From Oscillospiraceae bacterium (GTDB lineage Bacteria; Bacillota; Clostridia; Oscillospirales; Oscillospiraceae), in contig JAFYLI010000118.1 in the NCBI GenBank assembly GCA_017537165.1, positions 1 through 33,457 on the forward strand: a stretch of 33,457 nucleotides of DNA, given 5' to 3'. The position numbers and the translations under genes were made by a program. This document shows, one piece after another, positions 1 through 8,064 of this stretch. Every line of letters starts with the position of its first letter. The first letter of the stretch is position 1. The notes under the pieces are model-generated. The model was given only the letters and a program-made list of their open reading frames with translations, had not been told where the DNA came from and did no database searches.

Positions 1-123
1 CGGGGCGATTCACGTCCCTGCGTTCCAAACAAGGGACTGTATCCCTTGCGCCACGAAAGCGGCTATCCTCTTAAAGCAATAGGCGTGACTGCTTTCGTCA
101 CGCCTTTTGCATATTTTACTGTC
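1..123. other. Window edge, no gene recognised
   Basis: No coding frame or RNA gene can be supported here. The stretch holds a short inverted repeat, AAGGGA/TCCCTT at about 31-47, and the terminator described separately. It may be the 3' end or trailer of a feature lying outside the window. Confidence 0.4.
82..108. terminator. Intrinsic terminator, probably bidirectional
   Basis: An 8-bp perfect stem (GGCGTGAC at 82-89, GTCACGCC at 97-104) encloses a 7-nt loop. It is followed on the plus strand by TTTTGCATATTTT. On the minus strand it lies just past the amidohydrolase stop codon, with a weaker U-tract. It probably ends a plus-strand transcript entering from outside and also the abgB-like operon. 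Confidence 0.6.
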
Positions 124-1521
124 TTACGAACAACGCCCGAAAGATGCGGCCTGTTTTTGTTTGGGCATATCGGGCATTACGTCGGCGGGGATGGGGCATG
201 TGTAGGGCGCAATGGCGGTGCGGCGGAGAAATTCTTCTTTAGCTGCCGTAAGTTTTTCGGGCTGCTCAAAGAGGTCGATGGCGGTGGCGGCAAGTGCCTT
301 GCCTGCGAATATCATGCCGCGGTGAGCGGTTTCGCTTTTTCCTACCGCAACGGCCTGCCATGAATGCATGGGGGTGTTTGCAGGCCATACCGCGCCGTCC
401 AGCTGAGCGGTAGGGCAAACTTGGCTTACGTCGCCCACGTCGGTGGAAGCAGGTCTGGATGCGGAGGAGGGAACGTAAGGGAGAACTTCACCCCAATTAG
501 TGCTGTCGGCAGGGGGGAGCGTTGCGGATATGGCGGCCATAAACTCTTTCTCGCTGTCGGGAACTGTGGGGTAGGGGAGTGCGGCCATGTTTTCGTAGAG
601 CATTTGCTCCATAACGGTGTTGGGGAGAGTGTTGGAACTGGCGCGGATGAAGCGTATATCAACCTCGGTCTCCGTCATAAGGGCGGCGCCCTCGGCTATC
701 TTGTTGAGCCTTGGATATATTGCAGCTGCCTGATGAAGCTGGGGAGCGCGGAACTGGTAAACAGCCTCGGCTGTGGACTGGACTATATTGGGGGCGCTGC
801 CGCCGGTATCGGTAATTGCGTAATGTATGCGTGCCTCGGAGGGGATGTGCTCACGAAGGAACTGGACACCGATGTTCATCAGCTCCAGCGCATCAAGGGC
901 GCTGCGGCCCGCCTCGGGATTGGCGGCTGCGTGAGCGCTTGTTCCGCGGAAACGGTAATTGACGGTGTAGCTGGCAAGATAGGATGTGGCGGTTACTTCG
1001 TTGTGGTCGGCGGGGTGCCATGTAAGAGCGCAGTCAACGCCGTCGAAAACGCCTTCACGTACCATGAATACCTTGCCGGAGCCACCTTCCTCACCGGGGC
1101 AGCCGTAGTAAATTACGGTGCCTTCGCGTCCGCTTTCTTCCAGATAGCGCTTCACTCCGAAAGCGGCGGCGAGAGCGCCTGCGCCAAGCAGATTGTGGCC
1201 GCAGCCGTGACCGTTGCCGCCTGCTACAGATTCTTCCTTGCTGGGGATACCTGCCTTTTGGCTCAGGCGGGGAAGCGCGTCGAATTCACCGAGAAAAGCT
1301 ATAACGGGCTTGCCGCTGCCGAAACGTCCGCAGAAAGCGGTCTCCAGCTTGCCTATGCCGCGCTCAACGGTAAAACCCTCGTCTTCAAGGGCCTTGCTGA
1401 TTAGCTCGGCGGAGACTTTTTCCGTAAAACGCAGCTCTGCCGCATCCCATACCTTGTCGGAAAGGGTGGCGAAAAGCTCCGATTTGGAATCTATGTATTC
1501 AAAAACTTTATCTTTATTCAT
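124..1521 (-). CDS. M20 family metal-dependent amidohydrolase, AbgB-like
   Basis: A 465-residue hydrolase of the M20D type, closest by eye to the aminobenzoyl-glutamate utilisation B subunit (AbgB, about 480 aa). Visible metal-site motifs are GHGCGHN in the first third and GCPGEEGG some 40 residues later, followed by the HPAD and SAHAA segments typical of the family. The C-terminal stretch with DVGDVSQVCP and TPMHSW is also AbgB-like. The family hydrolyses amide bonds such as p-aminobenzoyl-glutamate or N-acyl amino acids; the actual substrate here is unknown, and no abgA or abgT partner is present. There is no signal peptide, so it is cytoplasmic. The ATG at 1521 is chosen because AAGGAG precedes it at good spacing; an in-frame TTG eight codons upstream would overlap the trmH-like gene. 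It lies 1 nt downstream of that gene and is probably cotranscribed. Confidence 0.85.
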   Translation of the reverse strand: MNKDKVFEYIDSKSELFATLSDKVWDAAELRFTEKVSAELISKALEDEGFTVERGIGKLETAFCGRFGSGKPVIAFLGEFDALPRLSQKAGIPSKEESVAGGNGHGCGHNLLGAGALAAAFGVKRYLEESGREGTVIYYGCPGEEGGSGKVFMVREGVFDGVDCALTWHPADHNEVTATSYLASYTVNYRFRGTSAHAAANPEAGRSALDALELMNIGVQFLREHIPSEARIHYAITDTGGSAPNIVQSTAEAVYQFRAPQLHQAAAIYPRLNKIAEGAALMTETEVDIRFIRASSNTLPNTVMEQMLYENMAALPYPTVPDSEKEFMAAISATLPPADSTNWGEVLPYVPSSASRPASTDVGDVSQVCPTAQLDGAVWPANTPMHSWQAVAVGKSETAHRGMIFAGKALAATAIDLFEQPEKLTAAKEEFLRRTAIAPYTCPIPADVMPDMPKQKQAASFGRCS

Positions 1522-1522
1522 G

Positions 1523-2338
1523 TTATACTCCTTCCTCACTGCCAAGCTGGAAGAACGCTACTGCGCTGGCGGCAGCAACATTTAGTGAGTCAACTCCATG
1601 GGACATGGGTATTTTTACGGTGTAGTCGCAGCGGGAAATGTTTTCCGCTGCCATGCCGTCGCCTTCTGTGCCCATGATGATGGCCAGCCGCTTTTCGGCA
1701 TTGAGCTGCGGATCGCGGATGGAAACGGAGTCATCCCGCAGAGCCATGGCAGCGGTGGCAAAGCCGAGCTCTTTAAGCACCCTCATATAATCCTCGGGGA
1801 GGAATGCCCAAGGTACCTGAAATACCGTGCCCATGCTCACTCGGATGGCTCTGCGGTAAAGGGGATCGGTGCAGGCGGGGGTGAGCAGAACGGCATCCAT
1901 ATTCAGGGCTGCGGCAGAGCGGAATATGGCTCCGAGATTTGTGGGATTCATTACATTTTCAAGCACGGCGACCCTTCTTGCATCTTTGCATACGTTCTCG
2001 GGGGCGAGCAGGGGAGGGCGGCGCATCGCGCAGAGCATACCTCGCACCAGCTTGAAGCCGGTAAGCTGAGAGAGCACATCGAACTCCGCGGTATAGACGG
2101 GAATATCTCCGCAGCGGGCTATTACGTCCTTTGCCTGCCCTTCGATGTGACGGCGCTCTACCAATACGGAAAGGGGAGTGCAGCCTGCGTCAAGAGCTCG
2201 TTCTATTACCTTTGGACTTTCGGCTATGAATATGCCCTCCTCGGGATGCTCACGGTTTAAAAGCTGCGCTTCGGTGAGGCGAGCGTAAACATCCAGCTCG
2301 GGGGCGGAAAAGTCGCTTATTTCAATGATATGGGCCAT
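1523..2338 (-). CDS. TrmH/SpoU-family RNA 2'-O-methyltransferase
   Basis: A 271-residue SPOUT-class enzyme that methylates a ribose 2'-OH of tRNA or rRNA using S-adenosylmethionine. An N-terminal substrate-binding region (TEAQLLNREHPEEGIFIAES) precedes the knotted catalytic domain. The three SpoU motifs are clear: NPTNLGAIFRSA, AIIMGTEGDGM and IPMSHGVDSLNVAAASA, the last carrying the SAM-binding knot. The exact RNA target cannot be read from sequence; RlmB, TrmH and TsnR relatives look alike at this level. The ATG at 2338 follows AAGGTGA with 6-nt spacing; an in-frame GTG at 2347 overlaps that Shine-Dalgarno and is less likely. It is the first gene of a two-gene minus-strand operon behind a perfect sigma-A promoter. 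Confidence 0.88.
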   Translation of the reverse strand: MAHIIEISDFSAPELDVYARLTEAQLLNREHPEEGIFIAESPKVIERALDAGCTPLSVLVERRHIEGQAKDVIARCGDIPVYTAEFDVLSQLTGFKLVRGMLCAMRRPPLLAPENVCKDARRVAVLENVMNPTNLGAIFRSAAALNMDAVLLTPACTDPLYRRAIRVSMGTVFQVPWAFLPEDYMRVLKELGFATAAMALRDDSVSIRDPQLNAEKRLAIIMGTEGDGMAAENISRCDYTVKIPMSHGVDSLNVAAASAVAFFQLGSEEGV

Positions 2339-2368
2339 GCGTATCACCTTAAAAAATTTGATGGATTT

Positions 2369-2397
2369 ATTATAATATCCCGAACTGCCACTGTCAA
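2369..2397 (-). promoter_or_regulatory. Consensus sigma-A promoter for the trmH-like/abgB-like operon
   Basis: Read on the minus strand, TTGACA (2392-2397) and TATAAT (2369-2374) are separated by exactly 17 bp. Both hexamers match consensus perfectly. It lies about 30 bp upstream of the methyltransferase start and diverges from the ABC operon promoter. Confidence 0.85.
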
Positions 2398-2404
2398 ACT
2401 CTCG

Positions 2405-2433
2405 TTGACTTCAGGGAATACTTGGGATAAAAT
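2405..2433 (+). promoter_or_regulatory. Sigma-A promoter of the sugar ABC operon
   Basis: TTGACT (2405-2410), a 17-bp spacer, then TAAAAT (2428-2433). Transcription would start near 2440, leaving a leader of about 28 nt with GGAGGG before the ATG at 2468. The short inverted pair ATACTT (2418-2423) and AAGTAT (2445-2450) brackets the -10 and start region and could be an operator. Confidence 0.7.
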
Positions 2434-2467
2434 ATATGATGAAAAAGTATGACAATGGAGGGTTCCC

Positions 2468-3571
2468 ATGAAAGTCGTATTGCAGAATCTTACTAAGAAA
2501 TTTCCCAACCGCAATAAAGGTGTACGTTCCGACGTAATTGCGGTGAATGATTTTAACATCGAAATACCCGACGGTCAGCTCATCGGCCTGCTGGGCCCCT
2601 CGGGCTGCGGCAAAAGTACGGCACTCAACCTGCTCAGCGGTTTGCTCAAGCCTACCTCGGGCAAGATATTTTTCGGCGAGGATGATGTTACCGACCTGCC
2701 AGCGGAAAACCGCGGAGTTGGTCTGGTATTCCAGAACTATGCCCTTTATCCTCATCTGACGGTGCGCCAGAATATTATGTTCCCTCTTGAGAATCTCAAA
2801 GGAGCGGCAAAGCTCAGCAAGGCGCAGATGCAGGAAAAGGCTCTTGAAGCGGCAAAGCTTGTGCAGATACATGAGCTTATGGACAGAAAACCCAGCGAGC
2901 TTTCGGGCGGTCAGCAGCAGCGTGTGGCATTGGCCCGCGCCATCGTCATCCGACCCGATCTGCTTCTGCTGGACGAACCGCTGTCTAACCTTGATGCCCG
3001 CCTGCGCCTGCAGACCCGTGAGGAACTGCGCCGCATCCAGCACGAAACTGGTATCACTACCATTTTCGTTACCCACGATCAGGAAGAAGCCATGAGCATC
3101 TCCGATATGATAATTGTAATGAAGGAAGGCGTTATCCAGCAGGTAGGCCGTCCTCAGGATGTTTATGACAGCCCCGTAAATCTCTTCGTTGCAAAGTTCC
3201 TGGGCACTCCGCCCATCAACGTATTCAGCGGCGAAGTCAAGGACGGCGGCCTTTGGATAGGCGGCGATAAGATCTGCTCCGTAAAGCTTGAGGGCAGCAG
3301 AGCCGTATGGGTGGGCATCCGCCCCGAAGGCTTTGACCTTGATGAAAACGGTGCCCTCTCCTGCGCCCTTGCCGGCGTAGAGGTGATGGGCCGCGATATT
3401 ACAGTCATTTCCAATAACGCAATGTCCGACAGCGGCGCCATTCGCTCCATTATCAGCGCGGAGAACCGCGTGGATACATCCTCCGACACTGTTCGCTTCA
3501 ACGTAAAGCCCTATAAGCTGTTCCTCTTCGACAAGGAAACCGAAGAGCGCATTTACTGCGAGATAGGCTAA
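2468..3571 (+). CDS. Carbohydrate ABC transporter ATPase (MalK/UgpC/MsmX type)
   Basis: A 367-residue cytoplasmic ATPase that powers a CUT1-family sugar importer. Walker A is GPSGCGKST at residues 43-51, the Q-loop is VFQNYALYPHLT, the signature is LSGGQQQRVALARAI, Walker B is LLLLDEPLSNLDARLR and the switch histidine is in IFVTHDQEEAMS. The C-terminal third (about residue 240 on) corresponds to the MOBE/TOBE regulatory domain, and total length is normal for MalK-like ATPases. It is the first gene of the operon and is followed after 12 nt by the first permease. Many Firmicutes use one shared MsmX ATPase for several importers; here a dedicated ATPase travels with its own permeases and binding protein. 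The sugar is not predictable; glycosides or glycerol-3-phosphate-like solutes are possible. Confidence 0.93.
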   Translation: MKVVLQNLTKKFPNRNKGVRSDVIAVNDFNIEIPDGQLIGLLGPSGCGKSTALNLLSGLLKPTSGKIFFGEDDVTDLPAENRGVGLVFQNYALYPHLTVRQNIMFPLENLKGAAKLSKAQMQEKALEAAKLVQIHELMDRKPSELSGGQQQRVALARAIVIRPDLLLLDEPLSNLDARLRLQTREELRRIQHETGITTIFVTHDQEEAMSISDMIIVMKEGVIQQVGRPQDVYDSPVNLFVAKFLGTPPINVFSGEVKDGGLWIGGDKICSVKLEGSRAVWVGIRPEGFDLDENGALSCALAGVEVMGRDITVISNNAMSDSGAIRSIISAENRVDTSSDTVRFNVKPYKLFLFDKETEERIYCEIG

Positions 3572-3583
3572 GGAGGGCAGGCT

Positions 3584-4474
3584 ATGGATAAAAATAACCG
3601 AAAAGCGTGGCTGTACCTGCTCCCTGCCATACTCTTCCTCGGAGTATTCATGGTATATCCGCTGGTAGACGTTTTCGTTTACTCTTTTGAGGAGGGTTAT
3701 AACTCCGCTTCCCAAACCTTCTTTGGAGTGGGCGGCTATAACTACTCTTATATACTCCACGACCCCTACTTCCTGCAGGCGGTGAAGAATACCTTTATCC
3801 TCGTTATCATCACCGTGCCTATCTCCACGGGACTTGCCCTGCTTATTTCCGTGGCCCTCAACTCTATCCGTCCTCTTCGCAATCTGTACCAGACCGTGTA
3901 TTTCCTGCCTTACGTTACCAACACGCTGGCGGTCGGTCTTGTATTCATGATCCTTTTCAAGAAAACTGCCTATTCCGACGGCCTTGTGAACCTGCTGATA
4001 AACTGGTTCGGCGGTCAGTCCGTGGACTTTATTGACGGCCCCTATTGGGCTAAGATGTTCGTCCTCTGTTTCTATACGGTTTGGGTAGTAATGCCCTTTA
4101 AGATACTTATCCTCACGGGCGCGCTGGCCTCGGTAAATCAGGATTATTACAACGCCGCCAAGGTGGACGGCACCTCGCGTGGACGAATTTTCACCCGCAT
4201 AACCCTGCCTATGATATCCCCCACCATTTTCTATTTGGTCATCACGGGTTTCATCGGCGCCTTCAAAGCCTATAGCGACGCGGTTGCGCTGTTCGGCACC
4301 GACCTGAACGCTGCGGGCATGAATACCATCGTAGGCTACGTTTACGATATGCTCTACGGCAACAGCGGCGGCTATCCGTCCTACGCCTCGGCGGCTGCTA
4401 TAGTGCTTTTCGCCATCGTGCTTACCATTACATGCATAAACCTGCTTATCAGCAAGAAGCACGTTCATTACTAA
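3584..4474 (+). CDS. Sugar ABC transporter permease 1 (MalF/UgpA type)
   Basis: A 296-residue integral membrane permease of the binding-protein-dependent transport family. About six hydrophobic helices are visible, starting with the segment around residues 9-29 (LYLLPAILFLGVFMVYPLVD). The cytoplasmic EAA loop that contacts the ATPase is seen as the NAAKVDGTSRGRIFTRITLP segment, with the canonical AxxDGxxxxxxFxxIxLP spacing. It ends 16 nt before the second permease, which has its own Shine-Dalgarno. Together they form the transmembrane channel of the importer. Confidence 0.92.
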   Translation: MDKNNRKAWLYLLPAILFLGVFMVYPLVDVFVYSFEEGYNSASQTFFGVGGYNYSYILHDPYFLQAVKNTFILVIITVPISTGLALLISVALNSIRPLRNLYQTVYFLPYVTNTLAVGLVFMILFKKTAYSDGLVNLLINWFGGQSVDFIDGPYWAKMFVLCFYTVWVVMPFKILILTGALASVNQDYYNAAKVDGTSRGRIFTRITLPMISPTIFYLVITGFIGAFKAYSDAVALFGTDLNAAGMNTIVGYVYDMLYGNSGGYPSYASAAAIVLFAIVLTITCINLLISKKHVHY

Positions 4475-4490
4475 GGGAAGGAGAGGCGAT

Positions 4491-5363
4491 ATGAATCAGA
4501 CTGATTACGAGCGCATAGAACGCTCCGCCCGCCTGCGCAAAAGAGCGCTGAGCATAGTGATATACGTCTTTTTGACCGTATGGGCGCTTATCGTGCTTTT
4601 CCCCTTCTATTGGATGGTGCTCACCTCCATAAAGAGCTACGGCGCCTATAACTCGGAATATATTCCCGCGTTCATAACCCTTTCGCCCACGCTGGAAAAC
4701 TATGCCCATGCCTTTACGGCTGTACCGCTGGCAAGATACTTTACCAATACCCTTATCTTCACCCTTATCACAACAGCTGTTATGCTGGTGGTTACGGTGC
4801 TGGCGGCTTTTGCCTTTGCCCGTATGAATTTCCGCGGCAAGAACCTCGTGTTCACCCTGTTCCTTGCGCTGATGATGATACCCAATGAACTGGTGGTCAT
4901 CACCAACTACGTTACCATAACAGATCTTGATCTGCGCAATACGTTTGCGGGTCTTATCCTGCCCTCGGTAACCTCGGTTTTCTATATTTATCTGCTCAAG
5001 GAGAATTTTTCCCAGATACCCGATAATCTCTATTATGCTGCCAAGGTAGACGGCACTTCCGATTTCAAGTACCTTATGAAGGTCATGGTGCCCATCTGCA
5101 AACCCACTATCATCACGGTAGCCATACTGAAGATAATCGAGTGCTGGAACTCCTATGTATGGCCTCGTCTGGTTACGGATAACGAGCTGTACTTCCTCGT
5201 TTCCAACGGTATCCAGTCCATACGCGAGAATGGCTTCGGCCGCGAAAACATCCCTGCTATGATGGCGGCGGTCGTGGTTATTTCCGTGCCCCTCATAATC
5301 CTTTTCCTTGTCTTCCGCAAGAAGATAATGGCGGGCGTTGCAAGAGGAGGTATAAAGGGATGA
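4491..5363 (+). CDS. Sugar ABC transporter permease 2 (MalG/UgpE type)
   Basis: A 290-residue integral membrane permease, heterodimer partner of the preceding gene product. The N-terminal helix (IVIYVFLTVWALIVLFPFYW) and LFPFYWMVLTSIK are typical of MalG/UgpE proteins. The EAA loop is AAKVDGTSDFKYLMKVMVP. The gene overlaps the binding-protein gene by 4 nt (ATGA), which implies translational coupling. Confidence 0.92.
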   Translation: MNQTDYERIERSARLRKRALSIVIYVFLTVWALIVLFPFYWMVLTSIKSYGAYNSEYIPAFITLSPTLENYAHAFTAVPLARYFTNTLIFTLITTAVMLVVTVLAAFAFARMNFRGKNLVFTLFLALMMIPNELVVITNYVTITDLDLRNTFAGLILPSVTSVFYIYLLKENFSQIPDNLYYAAKVDGTSDFKYLMKVMVPICKPTIITVAILKIIECWNSYVWPRLVTDNELYFLVSNGIQSIRENGFGRENIPAMMAAVVVISVPLIILFLVFRKKIMAGVARGGIKG

Positions 5364-6964
5364 AAAATATTCGCCGAACCCTCGCTCTTGTTCTTGCTCT
5401 GCTGACATTGTGCCTGCCCCTCTCGGGCTGCCACGGTTACCGCGAAACGGAGGCATTCATCATCCCCGAGGATTTTGATATGTCCCGCAATTACGAGATA
5501 AGCTTCTGGGCGAAAAACGATACCAATGTTACTCAGGTGGATATATATAACAAGGCCATAGAGGACTTCCAAAAGCTTTACCCCAATATCACCGTCAACC
5601 TCCGTCTTTATACGGACTACGGCAAGATATATAACGATGTTATTACCAATATTTCCACTAACACAACGCCTAACGTCTGCATAACCTATCCCGACCATAT
5701 TGCCACTTACCTGACGGGTGAAAATACCGTAGTACCCCTTGACTCCCTTATGAAAGACAAGGACTACGGCCTTGGCGGCAGTGCTCTGCTTTTCGATTCC
5801 CCGAAGCAGGATGAGATAGTAGCTCAGTTCCTGAAGGAATGCTCCTTCGACGGCCACTATTACGCACTGCCCTATATGCGCTCCACAGAGGCCTGTTATA
5901 TAAACAAGACCTATGTGGAAAAGCTGGGTTATACCATTCCCGAAAAGCTCACTTGGGATTTTGTTTGGGAGGTAGCCGAGGCTGCGACCGCTAAGGATGC
6001 CGACGGCAATTACCTCGTTAACGGACAGAAGGTAATGATTCCCTTCATCTATAAGTCCACGGACAATATGATGATCCAGATGCTCAAGCAGAAAGATGCG
6101 GGTTACTCCACCAAGGGCGGAGAAATACTGATCTTCAACGATACCACAAAAGAACTGCTGGAGGAAATCGCTGTCCACACAGGCAACGGCGCATTCTCCA
6201 CATTCAAAATTTCAAGCTATCCTGCAAACTTCCTCAACGCAGGTCAGTGCATTTTCGCCATTGACTCCACTGCGGGTGCCACTTGGATGGGCTGCAATGC
6301 CCCCAATATAGACATCAGCGAGGATAAGCTGGTGCAGTTTGAAACGGTGATCATGCCTATTCCTCAGTTTGATACGGAAAATCCGCAGATGATTTCTCAG
6401 GGCCCTTCCGTTTGCATTTTCAATAAGGAAGATCCTCAGGAGGTAATGGCATCGTGGATATTCACCCAGTATCTGCTGACTAACGACGTGCAGATAGCTT
6501 ATTCCCAGACCGAAGGATATGTTCCCGTAACCAATAAGGCTCAGAACAGCGAAGAGTATGTTGATTATATTTCCCGCTGCGGCGAAGATAACGATCTCTA
6601 TTACGATATAAAGATTCAGGCATCTCAGCTGCTGATGGATAATACGGACAATACCTTCGTTACGCCCGTCTTCAACGGCTCGGCATCTCTTCGCGATGCT
6701 GCGGGACATATGATAGAAAGTGTTGCCAAGTCCATGCGCCGCAAAGAGCCCGTTAACGATGCCTATTTCAGTAAGCTCTATTCCGAAACGGAATCCCTTT
6801 ACCGCCTTGACCAGCTCAGCGGCGGCGACGGCATGGCGAAGGAAGACCTTGGCCCTCTGCCCACAACAGCAGTTCTGCTTATTGCTGCCTTGGCGCTTGC
6901 GTGGCTGCTGATAATCGTTTACGCAGTTGTAGAGCTTGTGCGTAAAAAAGCAAAACAAGGGTAA
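5360..6964 (+). CDS. Extracellular solute-binding lipoprotein with C-terminal membrane helix
   Basis: A 534-residue family 1 (sugar) solute-binding protein that captures substrate outside the membrane and delivers it to the adjacent permeases. The N terminus is a lipoprotein signal peptide with lipobox LSGC, lipidated Cys24. The body is a two-lobed binding protein with recognisable YEISFWAKNDTN and NITVNLRLYTDYGKI segments. Unusually, after a Gly-rich stretch (SGGDGMAKEDLGPLPTT) the protein ends in a hydrophobic helix of about 22 residues (around 502-524) followed by RKKAKQG. That is a stop-transfer-like basic tail, so the protein appears tethered at both ends. It is the last gene of the operon, with no strong terminator directly after it. 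The ligand is unknown. Confidence 0.9.
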   Translation: MKNIRRTLALVLALLTLCLPLSGCHGYRETEAFIIPEDFDMSRNYEISFWAKNDTNVTQVDIYNKAIEDFQKLYPNITVNLRLYTDYGKIYNDVITNISTNTTPNVCITYPDHIATYLTGENTVVPLDSLMKDKDYGLGGSALLFDSPKQDEIVAQFLKECSFDGHYYALPYMRSTEACYINKTYVEKLGYTIPEKLTWDFVWEVAEAATAKDADGNYLVNGQKVMIPFIYKSTDNMMIQMLKQKDAGYSTKGGEILIFNDTTKELLEEIAVHTGNGAFSTFKISSYPANFLNAGQCIFAIDSTAGATWMGCNAPNIDISEDKLVQFETVIMPIPQFDTENPQMISQGPSVCIFNKEDPQEVMASWIFTQYLLTNDVQIAYSQTEGYVPVTNKAQNSEEYVDYISRCGEDNDLYYDIKIQASQLLMDNTDNTFVTPVFNGSASLRDAAGHMIESVAKSMRRKEPVNDAYFSKLYSETESLYRLDQLSGGDGMAKEDLGPLPTTAVLLIAALALAWLLIIVYAVVELVRKKAKQG

Positions 6965-6974
6965 AATATGACGA

Positions 6975-6993
6975 AAGTGAACGCGTTTCACTT
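6975..6993. promoter_or_regulatory. Palindrome between ABC operon and lipoprotein gene
   Basis: AAGTGAA (6975-6981) and TTCACTT (6987-6993) form a perfect 7-bp inverted repeat around CGCGT. The form, AT-rich arms around a CG-rich centre, resembles operators of LacI/GntR-type sugar regulators. It sits about 8 bp upstream of the next promoter's -35. A weak terminator for the ABC operon is the alternative, but the stem is AT-rich and no good T-run follows. Confidence 0.4.
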
Positions 6994-7000
6994 ATTTATG

Positions 7001-7028
7001 TTGATTTTCTCGAAATTAGTTGTATAAT
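7001..7028 (+). promoter_or_regulatory. Sigma-A promoter of the 252-aa lipoprotein gene
   Basis: TTGATT (7001-7006), a 16-bp spacer and a consensus TATAAT (7023-7028). A leader of about 55 nt follows, with AAAGGAG at 7074-7080 before the ATG at 7089. Confidence 0.7.
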
Positions 7029-7088
7029 AGGCAAGGTATGTGAATACCAAAGAGGTATAAAAATTTAAATAAAAAAGGAGAAACGATT

Positions 7089-7847
7089 ATGAAAAAGTAT
7101 ATCGCCCTTCTTCTGGTTCTCGTTATGGCTCTCAGCTTCGCAGCTTGCGGCGCTGATAAGCCCACCGAGACTCCTGTAGTAACCCCCGATACCCCCGCTC
7201 AGTCCGAAACTCCCGCAGAGACCCCCGCAGAGGGCGAAACCGTTAAGGTTATGACCTATGCAGAGTACATCGCAGCTCCCATGGACAGCCAGGTCGTAGT
7301 AGAGTGCTATGTTCAGGGTCACCAGTCCTGGTGGGACAACAAGATCACCGTTTACGCTCAGGATGAAGACGGCGCATACTTCCTGTATGAGCTGGCTTGC
7401 TCCGAAGAAGATGCAGCAAAGCTCACCCCCGGCACCGGTATCCGTGTAACCGGTTATAAGGGCGAGTGGGCAGGCGAAGTTGAGATCATGGATGCAACCT
7501 TCGAATTCATCGATGGCAGCTTCGTAGCAACTCCCGTTGACGCAACCGCATGGCTCGGCACCGATGAACTCATCGCTCACCAGAACGAGCTGGTAAGCTT
7601 CACCGGCATGACCGTTGAAGGCATCGAGTACAAGAACGGCGAGCCCGGCGACGATATCTACGTAACCCTCGGTTACGGCGGCGCAAGCTACAGCTTCTGC
7701 GTAGAAGTATACCTGACCGGCCCCGAGACCGACGTTTACACCACCGTTGGTACTCTGGCAGTAGGCGACGTTGTTGACGTTCAGGGCTTCCTGTACTGGT
7801 ACGAAGGCCCCAACGCTCACATCACCTCTATCGCCAAGGTTGGCTGA
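7089..7847 (+). CDS. Small secreted lipoprotein, OB-fold-like domain, function unknown
   Basis: A 252-residue predicted surface lipoprotein. The signal peptide ends in lipobox SFAAC with lipidated Cys20, followed by a linker rich in Thr, Pro and Glu (about residues 22-50). The rest looks beta-rich: VVVECYVQGHQSWWDN, DGAYFLYELACSE, GTGIRVTGYKGEW and GDVVDVQGFLYWYEGPNAHI repeat a pattern seen in OB-fold (tRNA_anti/BOF-like) domains, possibly twice. I recognise the general type from clostridial genomes but know no assigned function. Its own strong promoter, good Shine-Dalgarno and terminator make it a single-gene unit, and its regular codon choice suggests high expression. It follows the sugar importer operon, but a functional link is only inference. 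Confidence 0.85.
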   Translation: MKKYIALLLVLVMALSFAACGADKPTETPVVTPDTPAQSETPAETPAEGETVKVMTYAEYIAAPMDSQVVVECYVQGHQSWWDNKITVYAQDEDGAYFLYELACSEEDAAKLTPGTGIRVTGYKGEWAGEVEIMDATFEFIDGSFVATPVDATAWLGTDELIAHQNELVSFTGMTVEGIEYKNGEPGDDIYVTLGYGGASYSFCVEVYLTGPETDVYTTVGTLAVGDVVDVQGFLYWYEGPNAHITSIAKVG

Positions 7848-7866
7848 TAAGCTATATTGATTTTCA

Positions 7867-7899
7867 AACTCCCCGACTTATTTAAGCCGGGGAGTTTTT
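7867..7899 (+). terminator. Intrinsic terminator after the 252-aa lipoprotein gene
   Basis: A 9-bp stem (AACTCCCCG at 7867-7875, CGGGGAGTT at 7888-7896) can extend inward through CTTA/TAAG, followed by a T-run (TTTTTCTGTTTTT). It lies 20 nt past the stop codon. Confidence 0.9.
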
Positions 7900-7988
7900 C
7901 TGTTTTTGACAAATATTCAGATAAACAACATTTTGTTGTCGAATGTGTGTTTTGGATGCAAAAAGCCCCAAAGAATTGTAAATCCTAT

Positions 7989-8017
7989 TTGACGAAGGGG
8001 CACAAATGCGATATAGT
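7989..8017 (+). promoter_or_regulatory. Sigma-A promoter of the alr-like/mutL operon
   Basis: TTGACG (7989-7994), a 17-bp spacer, then TATAGT (8012-8017). The inverted repeat GCACAA (8000-8005)/TTGTGC (8022-8027) is centred on the -10 element, an arrangement typical of a repressor site. No regulator is encoded nearby. Confidence 0.6.
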
Positions 8018-8064
8018 TAAGTTGTGCTAAACTGCGCAAAAAATTTACGGTAAGGAGACGGCCT

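Noticed and set aside
2411-4468. Long open frame on the minus strand opposite the ABC transporter genes
   Set aside because: It mirrors the codon pattern of two well-identified plus-strand genes, has no ribosome site and resembles no protein family.
7937-7943. Single perfect Spo0A box upstream of the alr-like gene
   Set aside because: A lone 7-mer 46 bp upstream of the -35 with no tandem partner; compatible with chance.
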